In this document: positions 11,486 through 23,224 of the stretch, piece by piece
Layout of the letters: every line of letters starts with the position of its first letter
Numbering within the stretch: the stretch's first letter is position 1
Assembly: GCA_965153455.1 (NCBI GenBank)
Contig: OZ234504.1
Location: 3,720,001 to 3,784,000, forward strand
Length of the DNA stretch: 64,000 bases
Direction of reading: 5' to 3'
Source of the DNA: Sphagnum compactum
Taxonomy: Eukaryota; Bryophyta; Sphagnopsida; Sphagnales
Notes under the pieces: generated by a model
Database searches by the model: none
What the model was told of the DNA's origin: nothing
Seen by the model: the letters and a program-made list of their open reading frames with translations, nothing else
Program-made: the position numbers and the translations under genes

Positions 11486-12005
11486 CTAGCTTCGCCATAT
11501 CCTCCAGTTAATGAGGCGGGATCTCGATCCGCCATGCTCCACCCGAAGTAATCGATCTCCCTCCTGAAATAGATCCTCCACACCAGGAATGTACAATCTC
11601 ACAAAGTGGTTAGGTGACACAGCAGACTTAGGAACCCAAATATCGCCTAGCCTCGGTAGTGCACGTTGTCTCTCAGCATATGCAGGAGCTACTCTACGCA
11701 AGATAGGAGGTGAAGTAAAAATTGGTCTGTAGTTCTAAGGTCGATGCCCACCCCCTTGCTCCATCGATTACCTTCAACCACACTCGTGCACGAGTATAGA
11801 CACCACTATGAACCACTTCTACCGCAATATCTCCTACTCTAGCTTTGTCAAGATCTATCCCTACAAGTCTCACCACTCCAAAGCCTGGAAATCTCTGTGG
11901 TCCGTTCTGGACAGTAAAGAAATCAAATCTATTAACAAGCTGTTGCTCACGAATCTCCTGAGTCACTTGCTCTACAGGAACTTCCTCTCCGCTAGACGAA
12001 GACAT
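11486..12005 (-). pseudogene. Extra ORF between primer site and gag (unknown function, one frameshift)
   Basis: In element sense a coding-like stretch begins at 12005 (MSSSSGEEVPVEQVTQ) and runs to about 11720 in one frame. After a frameshift near 11700-11720 it continues in a second frame to 11486 (RRVAPAYAERQRALPRLGDI ... LINWRIWRS), for about 170 residues in total. It lies upstream of gag, between it and the primer-binding site, where Ty3/gypsy elements usually have only leader RNA. Composition is protein-like (PGFGVVRLVGIDLDKARVGD), with no membrane segment, zinc ligands or domain I recognise. It may be a captured gene piece, a lineage-specific leader ORF, or an N-terminal gag extension. 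Family unknown. Confidence 0.5.
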
Positions 12006-12070
12006 GATCCTCAACAATCATTCTACCTAAGCATCTACAAGTTCTACCAAGGTTGTAAACACGGAACCAC

Positions 12071-12082
12071 GCTCTGATACCA
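12071..12082 (-). other. Primer-binding site for initiator tRNA-Met
   Basis: In element sense TGGTATCAGAGC starts right after the 5' LTR. This 12-mer is the classic complement of the 3' end of plant initiator tRNA-Met. It fixes both the element's orientation and the inner LTR boundary. Confidence 0.93.
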
Positions 12083-13012
12083 AAAAGAGAGGGTCCGAAA
12101 TCACACAGCACGCTGATTGCCTGCACGAACCCCAGCGTCCATGTCCCCCTGATGTTCTTCACACAGATCAAGACTCTGATTTTCCTTACCAATTGACTAC
12201 CTACTGACTCTCTCAGATGCACGTTACAAGATCACAAACATACAAGAACTTTGCTTCCACAAAACAATAGAGCAAATTTCATAACATCCACCTCCTGCCT
12301 CGGTCATTCACACAAATGCCAGCCAGGGAAACTCTCTCATTACAGACTACATACGTTGCCCGAAAGCACAAGCTGGATTCCCATCGAATGTTCACCAAAA
12401 ACCAGATTCCTAGTGCTGTCCAGTTTCTCTAACTCTTCTACAGCAGCTTGACCAATTACCAGGCGCAGCGGAAAGTTCTAGCATTCAGCCAAGCTCTCTT
12501 GACTTACAAAACTTCTTTTGATCGCCTACCAGAGTGCCAACCTTCTGCCTCTTGAATGCCTCCTCCGATCAACTAAGCATACTGCCAAAATTCTCTTGCT
12601 TGCTAAAGATCAAATCTCCTGATCTTTTCCCTCTAGCAGCTACCTCCCCTTTCCTCTCACTTCCTTGCCTCCCTTACCCACACTCCCTCTTGCCATTTCT
12701 TCGAGCCTCTAATCGCACACCAAACATCCGTTAGCTTCCTCCTGAAGCCTCCCGAAGATTCTCCCGCTCCGTTCAATCCAGCACCGACCGTTAGCCGCCA
12801 TCGCTTACTCCTCTTCATCAAGTCGACTCCATACTTCCTCATTATTTTCAGCCGCCAATTCTCCTAAACCACTCAGCACACACCAACAAATACCAGGCAA
12901 CCCATGTTCCATGCAGTATTAATAGGGCGCCGCACTAAGATGACGGCTGATAATACAATCTAATCCCCAAATCAGCCAGTGCTTTAGATTTGTGCGGCGA
13001 CCTAATTACGCA
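12083..13012 (-). repeat. 5' LTR of the Ty3/gypsy element
   Basis: About 930 bp, matching the 3' LTR with 15 substitutions (14 transitions, one transversion) and one single-base indel in an A run near 12970. It starts TGCG in element sense and ends directly at the primer site. It should hold the element's promoter; a CTATTAATA TATA-like run lies near 12918-12926 in element sense. Confidence 0.93.
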
Positions 13013-16000
13013 CTACAGTTGATGTGCAAGTCGTAGGTGTGAACTTCAGACTTTGGTTGGTAGCAATATGCAAAAATCTATTAAAACTAGATCTATTTGA
13101 ACCCTTTGTTATTCTTGGGATTATAGGCCCTTGGATCCAAGGGTAACATAGATATTTGTTGTAAACCTTTTGGGAGGATTTATTGATCTACATAAAAACT
13201 TTTTATTTTTGTAGTTGATGATTGTATAGGTTGATTTAGTAAGCTATCTTATACTTCATTATGTTGTGTGTTGGGCCTTATTTTGACATGTCCTTCTTTT
13301 GGTTTCAAATTTGTTTTCTTTTAACCTACACTACTTTTCAACATTTTAGCTTTAGAACATAGAAGTTTTAGAAAATATTGAAGATCATTTAACATAGCCT
13401 TAGAATGTTCTAACATTTTTGAAGCATTATGATAGGGGATCTTGAAAAACTCAAGACTTTATTCAAGTGGATGTTAATTTTTTGTTTTAACTTGTGATTC
13501 AAATGCATGATTTTGATGAGAATTCAATGTGCTTATAATGAGGGAAAGTTGCATGCTTTTTAAGGTGATGCATTTTGTGTTGGAATGTAAAGATGTTGCT
13601 ATGTGTTGAATCTTGAAGTCCTGTTTGTTCACTCCAAAAATTGTTTGTACCACAAGACCTTAAATTATGTAATTTTACATTAAATTGTGCCCCATTGTCA
13701 AACAAATCTTTTGGTGAATTAAAACAAGTTGGTGCAGTTTTTTTTACCCTAAACCAAACACTTGAATTGTATCTTGGAATATAATTTTGGTAAAATTGTG
13801 TTACTTTACACCTATGACCAAACAATTGGCTTGTAACTTTACGTGATAGTTTTTTTTGTAAAAGTGCAAGGAGCCACTCCCATCATCAAACATATTTTTA
13901 TTTTAAGTGGGATGCAAATAACACTAAAATATTGTAAATTCATCCCATGGCTGAACACAAAAAATCTATTTGGGCGAGTTATGGAAAAAAAACTAGACCC
14001 AAAGTTTTCACACCATACCTTCGATCGATCATAAGGTGCAAAATGCACACTAGCCAATGTAATCGAGGCACATTGATGGACCTAGGTCCGAACTTGATCG
14101 AGTCATTAGCCTATGTTCGGTGATGGGCATAACTACCATATATAACTCTCAAGTTTTAAATAGCATGTTTCTAAATTTTTAGGGTTTTGTTTGGAGAACC
14201 CTTCTATTTTAGAGGCTTGCATGTGGAGTAAATTAACTAGACTAACTGTGCATAAAGAGGGTCCTACCTACTACGTATTGTCCTTTGTAATACTAAACTA
14301 AGATTGTCAGGCCAAAGTAAACAAGTGATTTGATCTTTATTCTGTTTTACATTATGATTTTTAGGCGCACCCCCTTTACATCATAGACCGTGTTATAAAT
14401 AAGAATAGTTAGTACATTGACGGCAATTTGGTGTAAAGGGCGTAAATTGCGGGTGGGTGGCGAGGGGGGACTTGGAAGGAAGGGAGGGTGTGGTTTGTTG
14501 CCTTAATTAACAAGGGATGGTGTGTCACACTGTGGCCTTGCCTTTTACATTAAAAAGTATGTTAAGGCAAAAGAAGAATTATGAAAATTCAAATATGTAT
14601 TTCAACATGCAAAAAAATAATCTTCTAAAAAATCGTCTAAACAAAAAAACATCAAAACCCTGTAAAGCTTTATTTATAAAACACACCGCATATTTGGAAA
14701 ATGTATGTATCGCATATTCTGAAAATGTACATAGGTATTATTGAAAACAAGGGATAAAAGAAATCAAAATCCATGAAGATATTATAACTCTATTATAACT
14801 AATCTCAAGTTTCAACACAAGCCAAAATATAATCTTTCAAAAATCCTCATATAAAAATAGATAGACCTATTATTTATTACCTAGGGGCCAAAATCCCTGA
14901 AGCTACTATTCTCTAGAATGAATGTAAACACAATATCCTTGCCTTGCTTGGTAGGCAAGGCCAATTAAAAAAGGCCACTATTAAGACCTTAAACTCCCAT
15001 TGATGGAATTGTGTGTTAAAGTAGAAGCAGTAGCAGTAGTAGGCCCAAGGAAAAGAATACTAAAAAAAAACACTAAAAAAGGCAATCTCAATAACCGCCG
15101 CTGCAACACACTGCACCGCTCATAATGCTTTTTAAGAACTGCAAAAGCAAAATCCCAATTAACCGCCACTGCAAGCGCTCTTGACAAAGTAACTTAACTG
15201 CCCCTTTCCCATTTAATGCGCCTCTCAACACGTTTTATTTAGTACACTATTCAGTAACAAATATTTTGGTCCAAAATAATTATTTTTATTTTATTACTAA
15301 ATTATTTATACCAAATTAACAATTATTTTATTACCAAAATAATTTATTTTTATTTTTATTTTGGTCCAAAATAATTTAGTAACAATTATTTTGGTCCAGC
15401 AGTAAAAAAAAAAAGAGGCTTGTACACTCTATTTTGAATCAAGCATACAAATAACCTTCAAAATAGACTTGTGTGAAACTGTATTCGGACATTTTGAACT
15501 TTGGACTGGTTTTATTATTTTTGTACATGATTACATACAAATGGTCTCCACAAGGGCCAGTACATAAACCAAAATATCTGCTTCTGATTGGCTAACTATA
15601 ATAAATAATTGGCTAGCCCCCGGTGGTGGGTGGTACGTACCCTTTTAAATAGTCTCTCATCTTCCGGGGCTACGTACCGTACCTACAACTCATGTTCGAC
15701 AAATCTTGTCGAAAAGATTCATATTTTGTAAAAGAAATATCCAGCAGCCCCGATCTGAATATTCCAAAATTTTAACAACAGTCTCTAAAAAGTATGCTAA
15801 GTTCATTAGTAAGTTTCAAAGTCATTTTTATGTTTTGAATTGGGTTTGTATTTTTTGAATTTTAGAAAAAAAACTATAGTTAAAAAAAAATAGCCTTTTT
15901 TTTTTGGGTACTCTGGCTCTCTTAGGAATTAATTAGATTTCAAACATGAGCCATATAGGTATGGTATTCAATTGTGCATGTGTGTGGGCTGGGCTGGGCT

Positions 16001-17849
16001 GGGCAAAAACATTTAACAATGAAAATTTTACTTGTAGAGGCCCAAAATAAGGGGTGTGTGTCAGTGTTTTTTCCAGAATTTTTTTAATGTAGCCCAAGTG
16101 ACCATCATCCATAGGAAGATGTGAAAAAAAATGGTGATCATCTCAGGAAGATTTAGCCAAATATGGCTACAAACCATGTATGAATTACACAAATTTTAAT
16201 CAAACTTTTATAGTCATGACTACACACTGAAAATCAAATCTAAAAATATGGAAACTTTTAATATTTCTTTTCTCACTTTCAACAATTGAAAATCACTTCA
16301 TTTTCAAATTTTCAAATTTTTAATTTCTTTTTCTGATGAGATTTTTCTTGTAAAAAAAAAGGCTATTGTGGATGGACTTGATGCATAGGGGAAGAGGCCT
16401 ACTCCCCATGTTTCTTCTACTTTTGAAGGTCATAGCCTTTAGGATGGTAGTCTAAAGGTGTAGGCCCCAAAATTAGGGTCTAAGGTATGATATGAATTGA
16501 CCTCAAAGGGTTTAAGGTTTTGGGTGAAATTTGATAATTAAAGTGAATGGAAGTGTTTTGGGATTAACAAGGTGACAAATAATCAACTTGGAAAAATTAA
16601 GGATGTGCACAAAATGATATAAATAGTATTACTTTTGAAGAATGTAATACCTTAGTATTGTGTGGTAGAATTTTTCTAACGGTTGGGGAGGGTTGCATGT
16701 GTGGCTCCTTCTATGCAAGCTTTAGGCACCTTGATGGTCACCTTATTATTGTTCTTGTGATTTTTATGTGTTATTGGCCAAAAACTGAAGTGTAATTTTG
16801 AGTACTAGAGCTTTAAAAATCTTTTGTGTTTTGGCCACTTCATGATTTGCAACGTGAGAAACTTTGATTCCTTTATAATTTTAGTGGGGAGTTAATTGGC
16901 TATGGATGTTGCACTAGGTTGTCATTTTGATAATTTCATGCAACAAATCTACATCATGCCATGTACATAGAACAAACTCCTAACCCCTAAGGCCCGTATA
17001 GACACTCAAATAAACTTTAAAGACCTTGACTTAGTCTCACATGATGCACAAACACAAACACATGATGGGGATTTAAACCCTTGCCCATTGCAAGACAAAT
17101 ACTTTGCACACATAAAAAACACATTAGACACAAACACAAACCAAAATCTCTAAACATTTAGAAGTTTACTATTGCCTTGCACATGTTATACACATGCATA
17201 AACACAACAAAGGTTGATTTTAACATAACTAGCAAACCAAAAATATGCAAGGACCTCAATGCCCCATGCCCATGACCAAAGGCATCCATTACATATTCAA
17301 TAAAATAAGTCAAAACTTGTTGCAAAAAGAACATTAATGAGACATAATTGGATCAAAACCCATGTAGTTAGGCCTTGAATATTTTATAAGCTTTCTTCTT
17401 CTTCTTCCAAGTTGCAATGGCTTCATCAAACTAGAAAATTTCCAATGTAAAAAAATTATGCCCAAACATCTTCACACACATATTCAAATTTGTGTTCAAT
17501 TGATTACACGTACACATTGGTATTCATAAAAGAAAGGGTGTTGAAACATCATTTGTTTTTTATAGACCTTGCAAACTTGCGCCATACAAAGTTCAACAAG
17601 GTTGAACCAATTAAGCATTTCAAGGTTAAAATATGGCTAACCCAATCCTTAGCCATAGTTGGTGAAAAGGATTTCAATCCTTTTTATCCATCTCCATGAT
17701 CTTTATGTAATTGTTTTTTGACATTGTTTGAATGGACAAATGAAATTAGTTGTCCGAGGCCATGCCAACCAACATAACATCACATTATTTGTCAAGCATG
17801 GGCCCAATAGTTTTGAGTATTGTAAAGTGATCCTTCAAAGCATGGCTAG
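13013..17849. other. AT-rich intergenic DNA, no gene seen
   Basis: No supported gene over 4.8 kb. Visible items: a G-rich stretch at about 14450-14500; three copies of TATTTTGGTCC, two of them in near-palindromic form, within an AT-rich block at 15260-15400; a (GGGCT) short run near 15985-16003; and poly-purine or poly-T runs near 15870-15905. The segment next to the LTR (13013-13080) may be the far side of the CACTA-like end in which the retrotransposon sits. Confidence 0.5.
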
Positions 17850-19020
17850 GTAATGTCTAAATTTTTTCAACATCATATGTTTCGTTTAGCAAAGTGCCTG
17901 TAGACAATGCCCATGGTTGTCATGAACTCACAATTTGATAATCAACATTGCAACTAATAAGAAAGTTGAGATGTTACTTCAAAACATTAATGTGGTTTCA
18001 CACTTTCCAAATGTTGTTCCCATAATGTAGAAAAAATTGTTCCATTTGCCTAGTTTAAAAATCATCAACATGTAACCATGCCAATTTAATACCCATGTGA
18101 AGTGCACGCCACACAATATCAAGGTGCAAATTGAATTCATAGCCCAAACTAATGGCAAAATATCATTCCAAAAGTTGATCAAATTGTTGAAGACATCAAA
18201 TGCATCATCCTTGCATGCAATCTACGCACTGTAATAATGCCATATATCAACTTACATCAACTTCACGACTTCAAGAAAATCCACAACACAAATGTCCCAA
18301 ACTTGAACCATCTTAATGAGTCCATGCAATGATTCAAGCAAGGGCATGAGGCAATGGAACCCAAGCATAACTTGAACACTATGCAATACAACGATGTTGG
18401 CCTTTGTTACATCACATGCAAGTTGATCTACCCACATTTGCATGATGGCAGACTCGTATTTTGTCGACACTTGCTTAGGAAAAAACATTGACAACCAACA
18501 TATCTTCACATTTCAAAGGATCTTCAATACTTTCACATCCAACAAAATATCAATCCTTTCAAGTTTAAGAACCTTTTTCCCAAATTGAGAAAAGTAAAAA
18601 TATACTTTAGTAACCAACTTTTCAATGTCGATAATCGATGATTAGGTAGATAAAATCTTCACAAGCAAGCTAGTTTTATATGCAAAATAATGAACATGCC
18701 TAAAAACCACATTATGTTTGACATGAGTGGTGACTCCATTGTGCACACTAGTAAACATAGACCCTCCATCAATCCCAAGTGACATTAACTTTTAGCCCAT
18801 TACTTAAACATTCATCCATATTGCCAAAACTCAAGACAACATGCAATAACACTTGGGTCAAATTTGTTATAGTAACATTTCTGGTCACCTTTTTAAAGGT
18901 GAATAGAATGGGCATTCATTTCCATTTCTCAAGCACATATGCATGGATCCCCAACCATCTACTATTGTGAATTGTAGTCACTTCATTTAAAGATATGAAA
19001 ATGAACTTGGTAGCACATGA
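17850..19020 (-). pseudogene. hAT-superfamily transposase relic (DUF659-like)
   Basis: On the minus strand 19010-18783 reads ISLNEVTTIHNS, WLGIHAYVLEKWK (stop), NLTQVLLHVVLSFGNMDECL: the N-terminal half of the DUF659-like catalytic region of plant hAT transposases. After a decayed stretch, 18509-18252 reads WLSMFFPKQVSTKYESAIMQ, then LGFHCLMPLLESLHGLIKMV and WDICVVDFLEVVKLM, which is the conserved block before the C-terminal dimerisation part. Weak C-terminal similarity (a TMGIVYRHF-like block) follows near 17900. Stops and frameshifts show it is dead. BED finger and terminal repeats were not found, so element ends are unknown. Confidence 0.72.
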
Positions 19021-21798
19021 AACCTTTCTCATTCCCATAGTCATAATGTCATATAAAATTGTAGCCATTTCCCATGCAAATGAATCACTCAAATGTTTTT
19101 AGGGGAATTGTTTGAACTTCAAAAATGCAAACAAACTTTTCATATTTTATATATCATTGGTCAACCTTGATTTATAATATGAAAGCAACATGCAAACTAG
19201 GTTCTCTTATGTTTTTTTTTTCCCCTCCATGCCCACACAAGATTATTGGAAGATATCCATTAACTGTGATCAAGGAGTAAACAACTTTTCATTTTTTTTG
19301 GTGTTGGTCATTATTCTCAAAATGAATTGTCCCTTTAGGTTGACTAGGGGTATCTATTATCAACATCTTCTTCTTGCCATAATGCTTTTACAGCCCATCA
19401 AGCTTATGACACAACACTTTATCATTCCTTTCAATGTAGTTGCAAACTTGCATTTCATGTGTGAAATCTTACAATTTGAACCTACCATAGATTTTGCCCA
19501 TGGAAATTTCGTAGCCTAGATGTTTTGAAAGGTCATGCTAGTTCCATAAAACTTTTTTTTTGTAGATTTCTCTTGTTGGGATAGTTCAAGTTCAAATTTA
19601 GGAAGTGTAATTTTAATAAATTAAAAAATGGTAAAACTATGACTAGATGTTACAACATGTGAAGGAGCAAATGAACCAACAATTACCTTCCACTTGAAGT
19701 TCAAAGGTGGGACAATGGTGCCATAATGGTAAAAAAAATACAAAACAAAGAAGTCAATACTTAAATATAAACATGATTGTAATGCATAAGAAAAATAATG
19801 AAGACATGATTGTAAGCTCACAAGTTGGAGCTTGCAACTTGCAAAAATTAAAAACAAACACACAACGTGAACAAGGATTCAAGATGGATGTCGGGACAAA
19901 CCTACAACCTTCAAAAGAACATGAATTTCAAATTGAGAATATAGGAGTTACAAAGAATAAACCTTTTGCCCAAGCCAAGTTCTATCATGAATCATGACCA
20001 CAATATGGGACTACCAAATTTTGTAACCCATTGTGATTCGCAAGCTCCAACTTGAGAATCTGATTCCATAACCATTGAATCCAAATTTTCATGAATCCTT
20101 GAGCCTTGAGGACCTTTGATTTGAACTTTCAACCTATGCACACATCATAAACCCTAAACCCATAAACCTTCATAAATGAATACCCATATTTTGTCATGCA
20201 AAATCCTTCAGACTTGAAATATAGCCACCCCACATAAAAACCTAAACTCTTAAACCTTCATAAATAGTCAAGTTGTAAACTTTTAAGTTTCATTCATGTA
20301 TTATGTAAGAACGCACATTATAGAACGTAGATAAGGTCTTAGGTTTAAATAGGGTTTAAGGCTTTTAGTTTTTACATTTCTAGGGTCTTAGGCTTGATGT
20401 AGTACGTGGATGAAGAAGTTCTTCACATCGCCATAACTAGATGAAAATGTTTGTAATTTCTTTGTTGCAAAGGAAAATCCTGAATTGTACACAAAACTTT
20501 AATTTCGTTCATCTACATTCAAGATTGTGAGGGAGAGGGGAGGATAATCAAGAGGTGTCAAATTCAAATTTTTGGGTACAAAATTGAAGAAATGACAATA
20601 GAAGTATTCTACCTATCCATAATCCTAGACCATGACGTGTTGGCACTCCAATATTGTGCTTGTTTAAAAGAGGTGAAGTTTTGGGGTTAGTGTACGTGTT
20701 GGTGTACTTGAGGCCATGGTGAAGAGTAAAATTGTTTTGGAGCCAAACCAAAACATTTAGCCATAGATTTTTAAAATTTAGACGTTTCATCTTTTTATTA
20801 AGAAAACCTAAAACCTAGATCCAATCTTGAACCCAGAAGCAATGGGTGTAATCATGATAAGCCATGTGAGATATGGGAACTAGCAATCTAGAAAAATTGA
20901 CTTGACTCTCAAGACAGCAGGTTTTAATTTAAAAAAAGAAGAAAAAGACCTAAAATCAATTGACAATTCTCTCTTTTTATGAAAATGGCTAAACCAAGAA
21001 TTGACAAGTCCTTCAAAACTGGACAACATTGGTGCAAAGTACAAATCTCATACAAAGATTGAGTGCAATTGAATCATTTAACTTGAAGGAATTGAACCTT
21101 AACCATGGTATATTCGTGATTGTCTCACATGGGTGGCAGTGAAAATCCCAATTTTATTTCACATTTTCATATGATCCTGGCAACAATCGATTTAGTGGAC
21201 TAGCTATGGTGGGAGACCCCCAATTTACTTATTGCATGCAACAAGACGAACCTTGGGGTGTGATAGCACCTCTTGGATTTGATTCATGCTTGAATTGTCA
21301 TATGGCCAAAGATGAGGTAGAAGTACAAATTGCATCAAAATGGCCTTCAAAGGAATAGCCTAATAACATAGTGTTTGGAAAAATGGAAAAAAAGAGTGAA
21401 AAATGGAACCCATTCTATATCAGTTTACACTTCATTTGGCCCAAAGATGCAGGTGAGGTGTTGGTTATCCTTGTGCCATGATAACATGACCAAAAAAATT
21501 GAAAATGTAAAGAAGAACCCCTTTGGTTGAGGTCTAATGTCATCTAAAGAAATTAAAATGATCAAATAACTTTCATGTGAATTCTGCTGAAATTGAAATA
21601 TAAAAGCAAGTTGTATGTAGATGATGGCCTCCGCCAATTGCTATTGAAAATTTGGGACTAGCAAAGGTAAAAATACTTGAAGGTTGGAACATACAGCTAA
21701 TTTATAATATAAGTAAATATATACTGCATTCTAGGTATAATAAAAGTTTCCACAAGTTTCCAAATTTGACACTTATGATGAATTAGTTGTAGTTTACA
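19021..21798. other. Intergenic DNA, no gene seen
   Basis: Probably includes the eroded N-terminal side of the hAT relic up to about 19.6 kb. Beyond that I see no coding domain, no tandem repeat and no transposon end. Confidence 0.45.
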
Positions 21799-22009
21799 GG
21801 TGCATTCACACTTGGTGTTAGGGACTCTAGGGTAGAATCCCGTCACACCATGCTAGCCATTTAGGACTTAAACCTAGTTGTCATGAAAATTTTATGTTAA
21901 GCTAGCATTCACTTAACATGGAGCTATGGCCCAATTAACATTGGGTGCCACCTAGGATGCCACCTAGATTTTCATTTAACACTGACTTAACATCAAGTGT
22001 GAATGCACC
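21799..22009. mobile_element. MITE with 22-bp terminal inverted repeats
   Basis: The segment begins GGTGCATTCACACTTGGTGT and ends with its reverse complement (CAAGTGTGAATGCACC), matching at 21 of 22 positions over a 211-bp element without coding capacity. Flanks are TTACA on the left and ATAA on the right, so a TTA/TAA target duplication of the PIF/Harbinger type is possible but not exact. The inside holds a 13-bp direct duplication (TGCCACCTAG, twice near 21945-21970). A small non-autonomous DNA transposon is the best reading. Confidence 0.78.
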
Positions 22010-22763
22010 ATAACTGGGCCATATTAGCAGACAAACACCACATCCAAATGAGTCTTTCTTTCAAGGTGGCATGGATGGAGTAGGGAGCCAATGAGCCAAT
22101 GATCGCCTTGAAATTGGTGAGTACTATGTATGAGTGCGGATGTTAACAAATTTCATCAAATTTGTGAAAACTAGGCTTTGATATTGCAAGAGCGTCTGCT
22201 GGCTCATACATACATTGGTACCTAATGAACCACGAAACAGTCCATCCTCCGCAACAAGTGCATTTTGCCTGCCTTCGACGGTGGATGGATCTTGGGAGTT
22301 GCTTGTGAGAGTGAGAGCCAGAAATTGTATTCTATGTCGTGGTTGTGCATTAAGATTGCACTTCAAAATTCCCCAACAATAAGGAGATGACATCTGATGT
22401 AACTCCCATTTAGATTGTGCATTCTGATCACTGTGTCCAAATGAAAGGAGGCAATGTGCTCTTCTGTCTGTGCATATACACTAAGGAGTCACATTATAAA
22501 GCACTCAGAGAGAGAGATTTTAGTGTGAAGTTTGGCTGAAGGCTTCCAGTTTCACAGAAGTTTTGGAGCCTAATTGTCAGAGTGCTGGAAAGGCACCTCT
22601 CTTTTTCCCTGTCTATGATTTTAATCTCTTTTCTTCTTTCACATTGTTAAAGCAAAAAATCATAATTAGGGTTTCTGTATCCAGGGAGTGATTTTTGGCA
22701 GCCTGCACTTGGCCTCCTCATCACAGGCATCTCCAAATCTGGGAAGGATTTAAAGATAGACCC
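22010..22763. other. Gene-like but unassigned segment
   Basis: The 22060-22460 part has higher GC content and an open minus-strand frame (22393-22124, 89 codons) with no domain I recognise. A TATA-like ATTATAAAGC at 22491-22500 followed by a GAGAGAG run looks promoter-like on the plus strand. It could be a captured gene fragment or an old untranslated exon. No product can be named. Confidence 0.3.
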
Positions 22764-22966
22764 TTCAACCCAGAGGTGATGGCTCACTGACATATAGCCC
22801 TCCTGGGACCTTGGGCTCTCAAAAAAGGTCCTGGGTTCGAACCCAGTGGGGCGCAGGTGCAATTCCTGCCGCCTCTCTCTGCCAATGAGCTTGACTTGGG
22901 GGTGCTAGCAGCTTCTCATGTCGGGTCTGCTGTTGTGTTTCAAAAAAGAAAAAAGAAAAAAAGAGG
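22764..22966 (+). mobile_element. tRNA-derived SINE
   Basis: A ~200-bp element shows an internal RNA polymerase III promoter: an A-box-like TGGCTCACTGA at 22780-22790 and a perfect B box GGTTCGAACCC at 22834-22844, about 43 bp apart. A tRNA-unrelated body follows and ends in TTGTGTTTC plus an A-rich tail (CAAAAAAGAAAAAAG) at 22941-22962. The 7-bp word TAGACCC flanks it on both sides (22757-22763 and 22967-22973), in keeping with target-site duplication by a LINE-type reverse transcriptase. The head does not fold as a functional tRNA. Confidence 0.75.
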
Positions 22967-23224
22967 TAGACCCACCCTTCTCCTGAGTCCTATACATGAA
23001 TATATCCCTTTTAGGAAAAGAGGAGGGATATTATGTAAACTAAAAAGGGGGTTCTAATGTTGTTTGTTGCTGATTTATTTTAATGAATCAAATATTTTTT
23101 GCTGGTTTCAATTTTGTTCCTTGAAAATATAATTTTTTTATTACTAAATATGAGTAATATGGGCGAAACCCAAAAAAAGTTCTGTCAGACCTTAATCTTC
23201 CTCTGACAAACCTAAACCTGGAAC

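Larger units (their letters stand above)
5003..13012 (-). mobile_element. Ty3/gypsy LTR retrotransposon, near full length, coding region broken
   Basis: An ~8.0-kb element lies on the minus strand with all expected parts: 5' LTR (12083-13012), initiator tRNA-Met primer site, gag with zinc knuckles, aspartic protease, reverse transcriptase, RNase H, integrase with a C-terminal GPY/F-type motif, purine tract and 3' LTR (5003-5936). The order protease-RT-RNase H-integrase defines Ty3/gypsy. The LTRs differ by 15 substitutions and one 1-base indel over ~930 bp, so insertion was fairly recent. Even so, the frame is interrupted at several places, so this copy is not autonomous. No chromodomain is visible. 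No matching target duplication was found beside the LTRs: the right flank starts ctaca, while the left flank ends tgtaa or taacc. The left flank looks like a CACTA terminus. Confidence 0.95.
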
